From Thalassococcus_A lentus (lineage in GTDB: Bacteria > Pseudomonadota > Alphaproteobacteria > Rhodobacterales > Rhodobacteraceae), in NCBI RefSeq assembly GCF_028023555.1, contig NZ_JAQIOY010000007.1:62001-126000 (forward strand): 64,000 nucleotides of DNA, in the 5' to 3' direction. Within the stretch, counting starts at the first letter, position 1, and every line of letters starts with the position of its first letter. Of this stretch, positions 7,411 through 15,189 are shown in pieces. The position numbers and the translations under genes are program-made. Below the pieces are notes generated by a model. The model did not search any database, was not told the DNA's origin, and saw only the letters and a list, made by a program, of their open reading frames with translations.

Positions 7411-8985
7411 CTAGGTCTCGAAAACGGGCGCGGCCATGCCCTGCATCTGAACATTCACGCAGGCCGGCAGGCCGCTATTCACGGCTGCGTGCAAGGCCGC
7501 TGCCAACTGGTTCCGTTCGGTCACATGAACGCCAAATCCACCTAACCCGACTACGGCAAGATCATACCGGGCCGCCCCCAGATCGCAGCCGATCAACCGG
7601 TCTGGCCCAAATGATCGCATCTGGATCAAATGCTCGGCGTTCCAGCGCTGATCATTTCCCACGACCGCAATGAAAGGCAGGTTTTCGCGAACGGCCGTTT
7701 CAAATTCGGCCAGATGGAAGCCGACAGTTCCGTCACCCATCATGGCTATGACCGTTGCTTCTGGATCTGCGGCCTTGGCGCCCATGGCATAGCCGACGCC
7801 CCCGCCAATCATCCCGGACACACCATTGATGACCCGCCGCGCTGCCTGTGTGCCCGATTGCGCCCATTGGCCAAATTCACCCCCATCGCAAATCAGGACA
7901 GGCTGCGATGCGGTCCTGAGAACCGCTTGCACCGCGTTGCAAATATCGATCGGCAAAATCCCCGGCGCCGATCCGCGCGGCGCGCGCTCTGCGGTCAGAT
8001 CGCTGACGGTCTTGATCCAACCCTCTCGATTGGGTTGAGGCGTGGCAGCCTGCACCAGCCGCTGTGCGACGCTGTGAGCATCCCCCAACACTGCGCCGCC
8101 CAGTCGGGACTTTAGGTTGGTCTGCGCGCTTTCCAGATCCGCCTGATCCCCCAACACCAGATCCCAGAACGCAGCGGCTGGCCATGCCTCGACCGCGCCA
8201 AACGACAGCGTGAAATCCACGCATTTCCCGATGCAGACAACGTGATCCGCTTGCTGTGCGACCTGCTTCAACCGGCCAAGCGCCGGATCATTCAAACCGC
8301 GCGGACTCTCCATCGCTATGACGGGTGCTTGAAGCCGGTCCTGTAGTGCGTGGCGCAATCCCGGCGCCCGTGTTTCTGTCAGGCTGGGCCCCAACAAAAC
8401 CAATGGCCGCGCGGCAGCGGACAACCGCGAAAGATCGGGCATCGGAACGTCCTGTGCCGCACCATTGCCCACCGAAACAACAGCCGCGGTTTCGTTCACC
8501 AACACATCAGCGGGTAGCGCCAGATGCACAGGTCCGGGGCGTCCTGAATGTGCCAATTGCATCGCGTCGGCAACAGCCCGAGACAGATCATCGGATCGCA
8601 ATACCCGACGCGATTGTTTGGTTTGCCCGGCACTCATGCCGGTCTGGTCCATCTCCTGAAACGCGCCACATCCGTCGCGATCAACCGGACTGTCTCCGCT
8701 CAGCAGCAAGACCGGCGTGTCCGACGCGCGCGCGGCGATCAAGGCCCCCACAGCGTTCCCAAGCCCGCCGCCTGCGGTCACAAGCGCAACGCCAGTCCGA
8801 CCCGTCAATTGCGCATAGCTTTCCGCCATATAGACAGCCGCTGCTTCGTGCCGGGTGTGGACCAGCCGAATGCCCGCATCGATGCAGGCGTCAAAAATTG
8901 GCATGATCTGATTGCCGCTCAGCGCAAAGATGACATCACACCCACCATCACGCAGCGCGCGCACCAGCGCATCGGCACCCCTCAT
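7411..8985 (-). CDS. Thiamine diphosphate-dependent enzyme of the acetolactate synthase-like family
   Basis: The 524-residue protein has the three domains of the decarboxylase/acetolactate-synthase superfamily. The N-terminal Pyr domain carries the catalytic Glu in HTRHEAAAVYMAE. A central Rossmann-like domain follows. The C-terminal PP domain has the GDG...N cofactor motif (MMGDGTVGFHLAEF through VVGNDQRWN). The length is close to benzoylformate decarboxylase and shorter than acetolactate synthase large subunits or sulfoacetaldehyde acetyltransferase, and no small regulatory subunit is adjacent. It is the last gene of the ten-gene operon and overlaps the molybdoenzyme gene by four bases. A 2-oxo acid is the probable substrate class. 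The exact reaction is not recognisable. Confidence 0.82.
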   Translation of the reverse strand: MRGADALVRALRDGGCDVIFALSGNQIMPIFDACIDAGIRLVHTRHEAAAVYMAESYAQLTGRTGVALVTAGGGLGNAVGALIAARASDTPVLLLSGDSPVDRDGCGAFQEMDQTGMSAGQTKQSRRVLRSDDLSRAVADAMQLAHSGRPGPVHLALPADVLVNETAAVVSVGNGAAQDVPMPDLSRLSAAARPLVLLGPSLTETRAPGLRHALQDRLQAPVIAMESPRGLNDPALGRLKQVAQQADHVVCIGKCVDFTLSFGAVEAWPAAAFWDLVLGDQADLESAQTNLKSRLGGAVLGDAHSVAQRLVQAATPQPNREGWIKTVSDLTAERAPRGSAPGILPIDICNAVQAVLRTASQPVLICDGGEFGQWAQSGTQAARRVINGVSGMIGGGVGYAMGAKAADPEATVIAMMGDGTVGFHLAEFETAVRENLPFIAVVGNDQRWNAEHLIQMRSFGPDRLIGCDLGAARYDLAVVGLGGFGVHVTERNQLAAALHAAVNSGLPACVNVQMQGMAAPVFET

Positions 8986-10088
8986 GCCGATCCGACGAAA
9001 ACGCCGACCTCATGTACCATGTTGTTGCCAAAACCCGACGCGTCCCATGGCGGCTGCAGCGGTTGTACATGCCCCGCTGCGTCCGTGGCCCGGCACTGCA
9101 AAACGTGCTCGCCCGGCGAGGCCTGCCAATCCACGTGCCATCCCGTCCACGCGTATTGTCCCACCGGGGCGATCAATTCGGCATCCTGCCATTGACCGTC
9201 CACGCCGAATTCGACACGCACAATCGGAACGCCGCCGCCGGACCAAGCGCGCCCCTGCACGCGGGTGGCACCCGGCTCGATGAACCGCAGCCGTGATCCC
9301 CAATCTGGCACACCCGGCGGAACCATCAACGATTTGACCCGGATCGCAGTCACCGGACGTCCCGGATCATCCGCATGATCGCGGTAGCGGTAGGTTTGAA
9401 CCTGCTGGAACCCCGTGTAGCGCTCGGTCAGCGCCTCGATCCGCGTCAACCATTTGACAGAGGCCATCCCGTACCAGCCGGGCACGACGATCCGGAGCGG
9501 CGCGCCATGTTGCGGCAAAAGCGGCTGACCGTTCATTTCGTAGACCAACAGCACATCCAATTCGGCCAGTTCCTGCGGTGTCAGGCTTCGTCCGAAGGGG
9601 TGCTTTTCGCCTTTGTCAAAACCAACGTCTGCGCCGGTAAAGGAAAAGTCTACGGTGCCTTCTGCGGGTCTGGCCCGCTCGATCAACGGCGCAAGGGGCG
9701 TGCCCGTCCATTCCGAGGTTCCCACCGCCTCAACGCCCCAGGGCATTGAGTGACTGCGCGGCGACACACGCGCGCGCCCGTTGCCCGCACATTCCAATGT
9801 AACAGGCATGGTGACCGCAGGCAGCGCGCGGATGTCATCCATCGACAGGCTATATGGCGCGTCGAAACCTGCCCCGAACTCCAGCTGATGACGCTGCGCA
9901 TCAAGGTGTGGGATATCGAAGTGTATCAAAAGGTAATGCGCGCCTGTCGGAGTAATGTCATGGCGCAACGTCTCAAGCAAAAGGCCGCTGTTGCGATTTG
10001 CCAGACGGGTTTCGTCTTCTGAATAGAGCCCATCCTGCGTTTCAGGCTTGCCGGGATATGCTGTGAAAATCTCGCGCGTGCGGCCCAT
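8982..10088 (-). CDS. Sulfite oxidase-fold molybdopterin enzyme, atypical active site
   Basis: The 368-residue protein combines a molybdopterin domain (about 50-240) with the Mo-co oxidoreductase dimerisation domain (about 250-360). The probable molybdenum-ligating Cys is in TLECAGNGR, and GTSEWTGTPL and VPGWYGMASVKWL are family motifs. There is no Tat or other signal peptide, so it should be cytoplasmic. Where vertebrate sulfite oxidases have FFVRNHLPVP, with a sulfite-binding Arg, this protein reads HYLLIHFDIP. The usual AYSGGG reads AWSGGG. Sulfite may therefore not be its substrate. It lies directly after the fumarase beta-like gene (gap 0) and overlaps the ThDP enzyme by four bases. Confidence 0.82.
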   Translation of the reverse strand: MGRTREIFTAYPGKPETQDGLYSEDETRLANRNSGLLLETLRHDITPTGAHYLLIHFDIPHLDAQRHQLEFGAGFDAPYSLSMDDIRALPAVTMPVTLECAGNGRARVSPRSHSMPWGVEAVGTSEWTGTPLAPLIERARPAEGTVDFSFTGADVGFDKGEKHPFGRSLTPQELAELDVLLVYEMNGQPLLPQHGAPLRIVVPGWYGMASVKWLTRIEALTERYTGFQQVQTYRYRDHADDPGRPVTAIRVKSLMVPPGVPDWGSRLRFIEPGATRVQGRAWSGGGVPIVRVEFGVDGQWQDAELIAPVGQYAWTGWHVDWQASPGEHVLQCRATDAAGHVQPLQPPWDASGFGNNMVHEVGVFVGSA

Positions 10089-10754
10089 TCAAATCACCTC
10101 GTCCGTGCGGTCGTCGCTTTCTCCATAGCGTTTCAGCACAGCGGGTTTGGTGCCTTCATAAACCCGAGCGACATTCTCAGCGATCTTTGCGTTTTCGCGT
10201 TCAAACAGGCAATCGCCATTCAGATCTGATGCAACAATGAATGGCCCCATTCTATTGCATTTGAGCACCCACATGGCCTGAGCAAGGCCCAGTTCCTCGT
10301 TCCAATGCACGGCCTCGACGCTTTCCACTCCACGTCCCAGAAGCGCCCCGGTGCCATAGCCAACGGTGGACAGGTATACCGCGCCATTGGGCACAAAATA
10401 TTCGCGGTAGTCCTTTGACGACATGCCACCCTTGCCCACGATCAGCTTGGCCCCTGTCTTGGCCATCCATTCCGGCAGCCACTTGGCAAAGCGGAAAGAG
10501 GCAGTCGCCGTCACGGCACCCATGTCGAAAGAGCCATCCGGGTTGATCCGCGCAGCCGGTGAGCAATGAAAATTCGCCGCTGATTGGCTGGGCAATTCCA
10601 TTGGGATGTTGGCCTTGTCCTCCAACGCGCGCATATAGACGCCTTCGCGCGCCGTATACATCAGCCCGTCCAGATAGACGACATCGCCCAAACGCAGATC
10701 AGCGATGGCTTCGGGGCTGGGCGTCGTCGAGAGTCGGACTTCACGCGGGCTCAT
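10089..10754 (-). CDS. Class I fumarase/tartrate dehydratase-type hydratase, beta subunit
   Basis: The 221-residue product matches the C-terminal (beta) domain of iron-sulfur class I fumarases and L-tartrate dehydratases. Features include LRLGDVVYLDG near the start, HCSPAARI (equivalent to the usual HCGPVV region), GKGGM and a swivelling beta/alpha domain with AVHWNEELGLAQAMWVLKC. With the alpha subunit encoded at 11163-12119 it should form a [4Fe-4S] hydro-lyase that adds or removes water from a fumarate-like acid. It overlaps the zinc-ribbon gene upstream by four bases and abuts the molybdoenzyme gene. Mesaconate, tartrate or a substituted fumarate are possible substrates besides fumarate. 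Confidence 0.85.
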   Translation of the reverse strand: MSPREVRLSTTPSPEAIADLRLGDVVYLDGLMYTAREGVYMRALEDKANIPMELPSQSAANFHCSPAARINPDGSFDMGAVTATASFRFAKWLPEWMAKTGAKLIVGKGGMSSKDYREYFVPNGAVYLSTVGYGTGALLGRGVESVEAVHWNEELGLAQAMWVLKCNRMGPFIVASDLNGDCLFERENAKIAENVARVYEGTKPAVLKRYGESDDRTDEVI

Positions 10755-11128
10755 GCTTCATCTCCCAAAGTTCCTGCGACCTGACCAGAACGAAGCCTGT
10801 ATCCGCAGCAGGCGCATATTTTCGCACGTGGCGTTCTGAAGGGCTTGGAACAGCCTGGACAGAGTGATCCATACTCAGATTTTTTCAATCCATAGAGTTC
10901 TTCTGGATGCTCAAGTTCGATGCCAGTCAATTCAAAATATCGCTTCATCGCTTCCTGACCGTATGGTTCATATTGCCTGGCTTCGGCGATCGACACGCCT
11001 GTCTGTTCACGATACTTTTGGATCTTGACGATGCGCGCATCCAGCAACGGGGCGATCTGGTCCCACTCGTCTTCATTCAAGAGCGCAGCATCGCGGCCAA
11101 TTCGGTATGCGTAAGTGTGGAACGGCAT
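10751..11128 (-). CDS. Small protein with C-terminal zinc ribbon, unknown function
   Basis: This 125-residue protein opens MPFHTYAYRIGRDA and is rich in helix-forming charged residues, with VSIAEARQYEPYGQEAMKRYFELTG in the middle. It ends with two CxxC knuckles, CPGC and CACC, separated by 13 residues, a zinc- or iron-binding ribbon. I chose the ATG at 11128, because residues upstream of it in the open frame overlap the alpha-subunit gene and lack coding character. It is wedged between the alpha and beta hydratase subunit genes and overlaps the beta gene by four bases, so it is expressed with them. A role in maturing or regulating the Fe-S hydratase is a guess. I do not recognise the family. 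Confidence 0.7.
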   Translation of the reverse strand: MPFHTYAYRIGRDAALLNEDEWDQIAPLLDARIVKIQKYREQTGVSIAEARQYEPYGQEAMKRYFELTGIELEHPEELYGLKKSEYGSLCPGCSKPFRTPRAKICACCGYRLRSGQVAGTLGDEA

Positions 11129-11162
11129 CAATCTATCGATTCCACAAAACAATGCCGACAGT

Positions 11163-12119
11163 TCATTCCGCGGCCTCCCTGACCGTCTCCCAATCCACCG
11201 TCTCGCGCCGCTGATATGCGGTGAACCAGTCAGGATCTGTCCGGTACTCGACCCGCCCATCCGCGTGAATGCGGGCCACCGCGCGGCGCGACGACAGGCA
11301 AAAGGCATGTACCGACATGGGCATGCCGCCGGTGTGGCAATAGCCAACCTCGATATTGCAATCGATCACCATGTTCTTGCCGACAAAGCCCATGGCCCCC
11401 ATGCCGATGGAATTGCCCAGTTCCTTGAACTCATCTTCCATCTCGGCGATGCGCGGGTCGGAATTGCGGCTGCCGACGATCCGCAAGGTAGAGGCGCGTT
11501 TTCCCAGCGTCATGCAAATGTCCTTGGACCCGCCCAGCCCGATGCCAATGATTGCGGGCTGGCAAGCCAGACCGCGTTTGCCAAAGGCCATCAGGCTGTC
11601 GAGATAAAACCGCTTGATCCCCTGAATGCCGTCGCTGGGGAACAGCATGCGATAATCGGTGCCGAACAGTCCGCCCTTGTGTACCGTGATCAGGTCGATC
11701 CACGCGCCCTCCGGCTCGAACCCGTATTCGATCTCTGGCGCGCCGATGCCGACATTGTTGTCATGATCCGTCCGCCAGAGCGGATGCACCCGGTTGGGTC
11801 GCAGTGGCACGCCGTTGGTGGCATTGGCGGTCGCGCGGCGCAACGCGGTCTCCAAAGCGCACATGCCGCCCTCGACCTGCGCCTCATTGCCAAGCTTCAC
11901 AAACCAGCGCGGCACCCCGGTGTCCCCGCACATGGCCCGGCGATCTTCTTTGGCGGCCTCGTAGTTCTCCAGCATGGCCTTGAGCACAAAGGACGAAAGG
12001 TCCCCGTCTTCGGTCCGCGCGGCCTCTTGCAGCCCATCAAGATAGTCCTGCGGTATCTCGATGGCGGCCTTGTCCATCAGCGTTTCAGCGGTGGATTGGA
12101 TGAGCGAGATGGGGATCAT
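11163..12119 (-). CDS. Class I fumarase/tartrate dehydratase-type hydratase, alpha subunit
   Basis: The 318-residue protein matches the N-terminal catalytic domain of class I fumarases. It has AMCGDTGVPRWFV, whose Cys is the first cluster ligand, then ATNGVPLRPNRVHPL, GIGLGGSKDICM and GYCHTGGMPMSV with two more conserved cysteines, as expected for three ligands to a [4Fe-4S] cluster with an open iron site. The reaction class is reversible hydration of a trans-2-enedioic acid. The start overlaps the isochorismatase-like gene by four bases. A 34-bp gap separates it from the zinc-ribbon gene and then the beta subunit. Two-subunit fumarase-like enzymes include mesaconase and L-tartrate dehydratase, and context does not choose between them. 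Confidence 0.87.
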   Translation of the reverse strand: MIPISLIQSTAETLMDKAAIEIPQDYLDGLQEAARTEDGDLSSFVLKAMLENYEAAKEDRRAMCGDTGVPRWFVKLGNEAQVEGGMCALETALRRATANATNGVPLRPNRVHPLWRTDHDNNVGIGAPEIEYGFEPEGAWIDLITVHKGGLFGTDYRMLFPSDGIQGIKRFYLDSLMAFGKRGLACQPAIIGIGLGGSKDICMTLGKRASTLRIVGSRNSDPRIAEMEDEFKELGNSIGMGAMGFVGKNMVIDCNIEVGYCHTGGMPMSVHAFCLSSRRAVARIHADGRVEYRTDPDWFTAYQRRETVDWETVREAAE

Positions 12120-12751
12120 GGTTTGTCCACTCCAGTCTTCTGCAAAGCATCCACAACAGCGGAACGCGATTGAACCGCCCCGCGCTGAAGATAGGCCATT
12201 GCGCGCAAGGCAGCGTCATGCGCGTCCAGAGACGAGCCGCCCACACAGTCCTCGACGACACGGCAATGGTAATCCCACTGGTGCCCGTCAACAAAAGTGT
12301 AGTGAACGCACACATCGGTTAACCCACCGCACAAGATCAACGTTTGCACGCCCAGCCCACGCAGCAGGATTTCCAGATCAGTTCCAAAGAATGCCGAATA
12401 CCGCCGCTTTGGAATTATGTAGTCGCCTTTCCGAAAGCCCATCTGATCATAGGCTATTTCGGTGCGAGGGTCGGTATCGAGGCAATGAACATCTTCGTCG
12501 CCATCCAACTCTCGGCCAAAGTCCACGCCGTCAGAGCGATGAATTTCCTGAACGAAAATGACTGGAGTGTCTGCCGCATGTGCCGCTTCGATCAATTCGC
12601 GGCAGGCGATCATTCGATCCTTGTAGCCGGGCATATTGGCGATGGCCCGCTCTGTACTGTCGTCAATAAAGGTCGAAGCCTGAATGTCGATGACCAGCAA
12701 AGCTGGTTTTCCCTCAATCAATGCGGCTTGGTTTGGTTTTTTCGGGGTCAT
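12116..12751 (-). CDS. Isochorismatase-family cysteine hydrolase
   Basis: The 211-residue protein has the isochorismatase/nicotinamidase fold. The strand ALLVIDIQ carries the catalytic Asp, a PKRRYSAFFGTDL segment provides the basic residue and loop, and LILCGGLTDVCVHYT carries the nucleophilic Cys preceded by the typical cis-peptide. Members hydrolyse amides or N-carbamoyl groups (for example nicotinamide, maleamate, N-carbamoylsarcosine), and a few act on isochorismate. Placed between SdhA-like and fumarase-like genes with four-base overlaps on both sides, it most plausibly deamidates a precursor that feeds the dicarboxylate steps. That is inference. Confidence 0.85.
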   Translation of the reverse strand: MTPKKPNQAALIEGKPALLVIDIQASTFIDDSTERAIANMPGYKDRMIACRELIEAAHAADTPVIFVQEIHRSDGVDFGRELDGDEDVHCLDTDPRTEIAYDQMGFRKGDYIIPKRRYSAFFGTDLEILLRGLGVQTLILCGGLTDVCVHYTFVDGHQWDYHCRVVEDCVGGSSLDAHDAALRAMAYLQRGAVQSRSAVVDALQKTGVDKP

Positions 12752-14505
12752 TGTGCAGCCACCAGCGTTTCCGGCTCGCCTTCGGGCAGGATCGTCTCTC
12801 CCGGCCGGACGACTGTGAATTGAACAGGCTCAGTTGTAACGTGAACATTGGCACCGTCGAGACTGGACAGTGTGAAAGTGCTGTCTTCCATGGCACCAGG
12901 GTCTGGGAAATCCTCACGGTAATGCGCCCCGCGCGAGTTTTCACGAGCCAGTCCCGCCTTGGTGATGACCTCGGAGATGTCACAAAGCGACCGCAGGTTC
13001 AGCCAGTCGTGCCAGGTGAGGTTGAAGGCCAGATTGCTGTCGTCCACACCGACGTCCATCAAAGCCTCGGACACCTCCGCGATACCGGTCAGGCCACGTT
13101 TCATCCCCGCCTCTGTCCGCATCACGCCAACCTCTTCCCACATCACATCCTGTAATTGTTTGCGCAAGGGTAGGATCAGATCGGGCTGGCGGGTCAAAGG
13201 ATAGGTGGCGCGTTCGAACTCGGCGGCCAAAACGTCTTCGTCCGGGTCGCGCAGGGTCATGCTGGCCACATCACGGCCCATCGTGTCGCCTGCGATCCCC
13301 CCATAGACGGTCGAATTCGCAACACCATTGCCGCCCAAACGGTTGCTCCCATGCGCGCCGCCAGCGTCTTCGCCTGCCACATACAACCCTTCCATCGCGG
13401 TGCGCGTGTCGACATCAACCACAACGCCGCCCATGAAGTAATGCGCGGTGGGCACGACCTCGACTTTGCCGCCGGCCAGATCAAAGCCACTGTCCGCGCA
13501 GCGTTTGACCATACCTTTGAACTTCTCGGCGACCCAGTCGGGGCCAAGATGTGACATTGAAATGAACACACCCTCTTGGTCGGGATTGTTGTTCTTTCGC
13601 ATCTCGGCATAGATGCCACGGCTGACCACGTCGCGTGTGGCACGCTCCCCTTTGCCGTCATAGTCAAACATGAACCGCTGGCCCGCGTGGTTGATCAACT
13701 GGCCCCCTGCCCCGCGCAGGCCTTCCTCCAACACAGTGCCCGTCATTCGCGTATGATCCCCGGCCAAAAGACCGGTGGGATGGAACTGCACCATCTCCAT
13801 GTCGCGCAAGGAGAGCCCGGCCCTCAGCGCCATGGCAAGACCATCCATGGTCTTGTCACCGCTGGGCGTGTGGTACTTGTACATGGTTGGCCCGCCGCCG
13901 GTGGCCATCAGCACCGTTTTGGCCCGAACCAGCCGGAACCGACCCGTGCGCATGTCGATCATCAACACACCGGCCAAGGCACTTCGGTCGCGTGTGGGGA
14001 TCAGGCCGACAGCGCGATGTTCCTGAAGCTTTTCGACTCCGCTGGCCAAAACCTTCTCCATCAGGCGGTTGATGATCTCGATCCCTGTCAGATCCCCTTT
14101 GTGCACCGTGCGATCCGCAGTCTGACCAGCAAATGCCTTTTGGTGCAGCGTGCCATCGGGATTGCGATCAAAGAAACAGCCGACTTCGTTCTCAAGCTCG
14201 CGAATGCGGACAACCGCCTGTTCGCACAGACGCCAAGCCATGTCCTGATTGGGCAGCCACTTGCCACCCTGAATCGTGTCCATGAAATGCCGCTCAACTG
14301 TATCACCGCCGCCCAGCGCCACGTTGTAGCCGCCCTGCACCATGCGCGTGCACCCGCATTTGCCAATCAAACCTTTGACCGCGATCGTGATCTTGGTGCC
14401 TTCGGGGGCCGTTTGCTGCGCATGAAGCGCAGCAAACAAGCCAGCACCGCCCGTCCCAAGGATCAGGATATCTGTATCGTGCCGTTCAATGTCTGAAATC
14501 CGCAT
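12748..14505 (-). CDS. Succinate dehydrogenase/fumarate reductase-like flavoprotein subunit
   Basis: The 585-residue protein has the SdhA/FrdA architecture: an FAD Rossmann motif ILGTGGAGLFAAL at about 14-26, a capping domain, QFHPTGLLAGD, LRGAGGQLIN, a TRDVVSR segment carrying the substrate-binding Arg, HYFMGGVVVD, and GANRLGGN-like GSNRLGGNGVANS. At the site where SdhA carries the FAD-linking His (SHTVAAQGG), this protein reads GCTRMVQGG, so a Cys replaces His and FAD is probably not linked through His. It shares a tight operon with an iron-sulfur and two membrane subunits, so it should deliver electrons to quinone. The substrate may be succinate or a substituted succinate. Confidence 0.88.
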   Translation of the reverse strand: MRISDIERHDTDILILGTGGAGLFAALHAQQTAPEGTKITIAVKGLIGKCGCTRMVQGGYNVALGGGDTVERHFMDTIQGGKWLPNQDMAWRLCEQAVVRIRELENEVGCFFDRNPDGTLHQKAFAGQTADRTVHKGDLTGIEIINRLMEKVLASGVEKLQEHRAVGLIPTRDRSALAGVLMIDMRTGRFRLVRAKTVLMATGGGPTMYKYHTPSGDKTMDGLAMALRAGLSLRDMEMVQFHPTGLLAGDHTRMTGTVLEEGLRGAGGQLINHAGQRFMFDYDGKGERATRDVVSRGIYAEMRKNNNPDQEGVFISMSHLGPDWVAEKFKGMVKRCADSGFDLAGGKVEVVPTAHYFMGGVVVDVDTRTAMEGLYVAGEDAGGAHGSNRLGGNGVANSTVYGGIAGDTMGRDVASMTLRDPDEDVLAAEFERATYPLTRQPDLILPLRKQLQDVMWEEVGVMRTEAGMKRGLTGIAEVSEALMDVGVDDSNLAFNLTWHDWLNLRSLCDISEVITKAGLARENSRGAHYREDFPDPGAMEDSTFTLSSLDGANVHVTTEPVQFTVVRPGETILPEGEPETLVAAQ

Positions 14506-14506
14506 G

Positions 14507-14860
14507 TCAGATTGCCTTTAGAAAAAACAGAACAGCCACACCAAAGGACGCGGCCGTTGCACAGGCTGCGAGTGTTTTTTGAGATGGCGTCCATGGCAGC
14601 CATTCCAGTGCCATCAGACGCAGTCCGCCGAACATGTGAACTGCCAGCAGGAACACCAGACCAAACTCAGCCAGCTTCACAATCCCGGTGTCCGTCAAAT
14701 TCAAAAACCCGTCCAACCGTGCGGGGTCTGTCATGGCCATGGCCAGAACCCAGAAATGCAGCGGAAGAAACAGGGCCAGCCCAAGCCCCGACACTCGGTG
14801 CAGGATATAGGCGAGCCACAATGGATGCGCCCGTGAGTTTATGCCGCGCGCCGCCTTCAT
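14507..14860 (-). CDS. Succinate dehydrogenase cytochrome b-like membrane subunit (SdhC-like)
   Basis: This 117-residue membrane protein has three hydrophobic helices (about 17-40, 59-81, 95-115). It carries the LHRVSGLGLALFLPLHFW motif, which in SdhC-type anchors supplies the quinone-site Ser/Arg and a haem b histidine. It would anchor the flavoprotein and iron-sulfur subunits to the cytoplasmic membrane and pass electrons to quinone. I chose the ATG at 14860, which overlaps the other anchor gene by four bases. An upstream in-frame start would overlap that gene by about 100 bases and lacks similarity. Confidence 0.83.
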   Translation of the reverse strand: MKAARGINSRAHPLWLAYILHRVSGLGLALFLPLHFWVLAMAMTDPARLDGFLNLTDTGIVKLAEFGLVFLLAVHMFGGLRLMALEWLPWTPSQKTLAACATAASFGVAVLFFLKAI

Positions 14861-15189
14861 GAGAAGGTCACCGCCCAGACAGCGCGGGCACCAAGCCAGA
14901 GCAGCCCAGCCCCCAAAAGCCAAGTCGCGCCATCCAGCAATGCGCCTTTCATCCCGCCCCATTCATGAAGGACCACCCGAACGCCGATGGCACCATGGAT
15001 CGAAACCGCTAGGACAAAAACGCCGTAGAACATAAACCAAGCGACCGAACCCTGTGTCCGGCTCAGGATTTCGGCTGCGCTCAATCCGCCCTGAATGGCA
15101 TAGATCATGACCGCGAGATGGCCAATTCCCAGCGGCGCCATCAAGAGCGCGGTCAGGCGTTGCAGCATGTAAAGGCGCAGGTTCAACAT
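14857..15189 (-). CDS. Succinate dehydrogenase second membrane anchor (SdhD-like)
   Basis: The 110-residue product has three hydrophobic segments (about 11-30, 47-68, 86-106). It begins MLNLRLYMLQRLTALLMAP and includes SIHGAIGVRVVLHEW, resembling the helix of SdhD-type anchors that carries a haem or quinone-site His. It overlaps both neighbours (one base with sdhB-like, four with sdhC-like), so the four subunits of the complex are co-translated. The sequence is divergent, and the assignment relies on operon position as much as on motifs. Confidence 0.75.
   Translation of the reverse strand: MLNLRLYMLQRLTALLMAPLGIGHLAVMIYAIQGGLSAAEILSRTQGSVAWFMFYGVFVLAVSIHGAIGVRVVLHEWGGMKGALLDGATWLLGAGLLWLGARAVWAVTFS

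Noticed and set aside
14860..15189. The Sdh-like complex as the citric-acid-cycle succinate dehydrogenase
   Set aside because: The gene order, the missing FAD-linking His and the operon partners point to a second, specialised complex. The housekeeping sdhCDAB is expected elsewhere.
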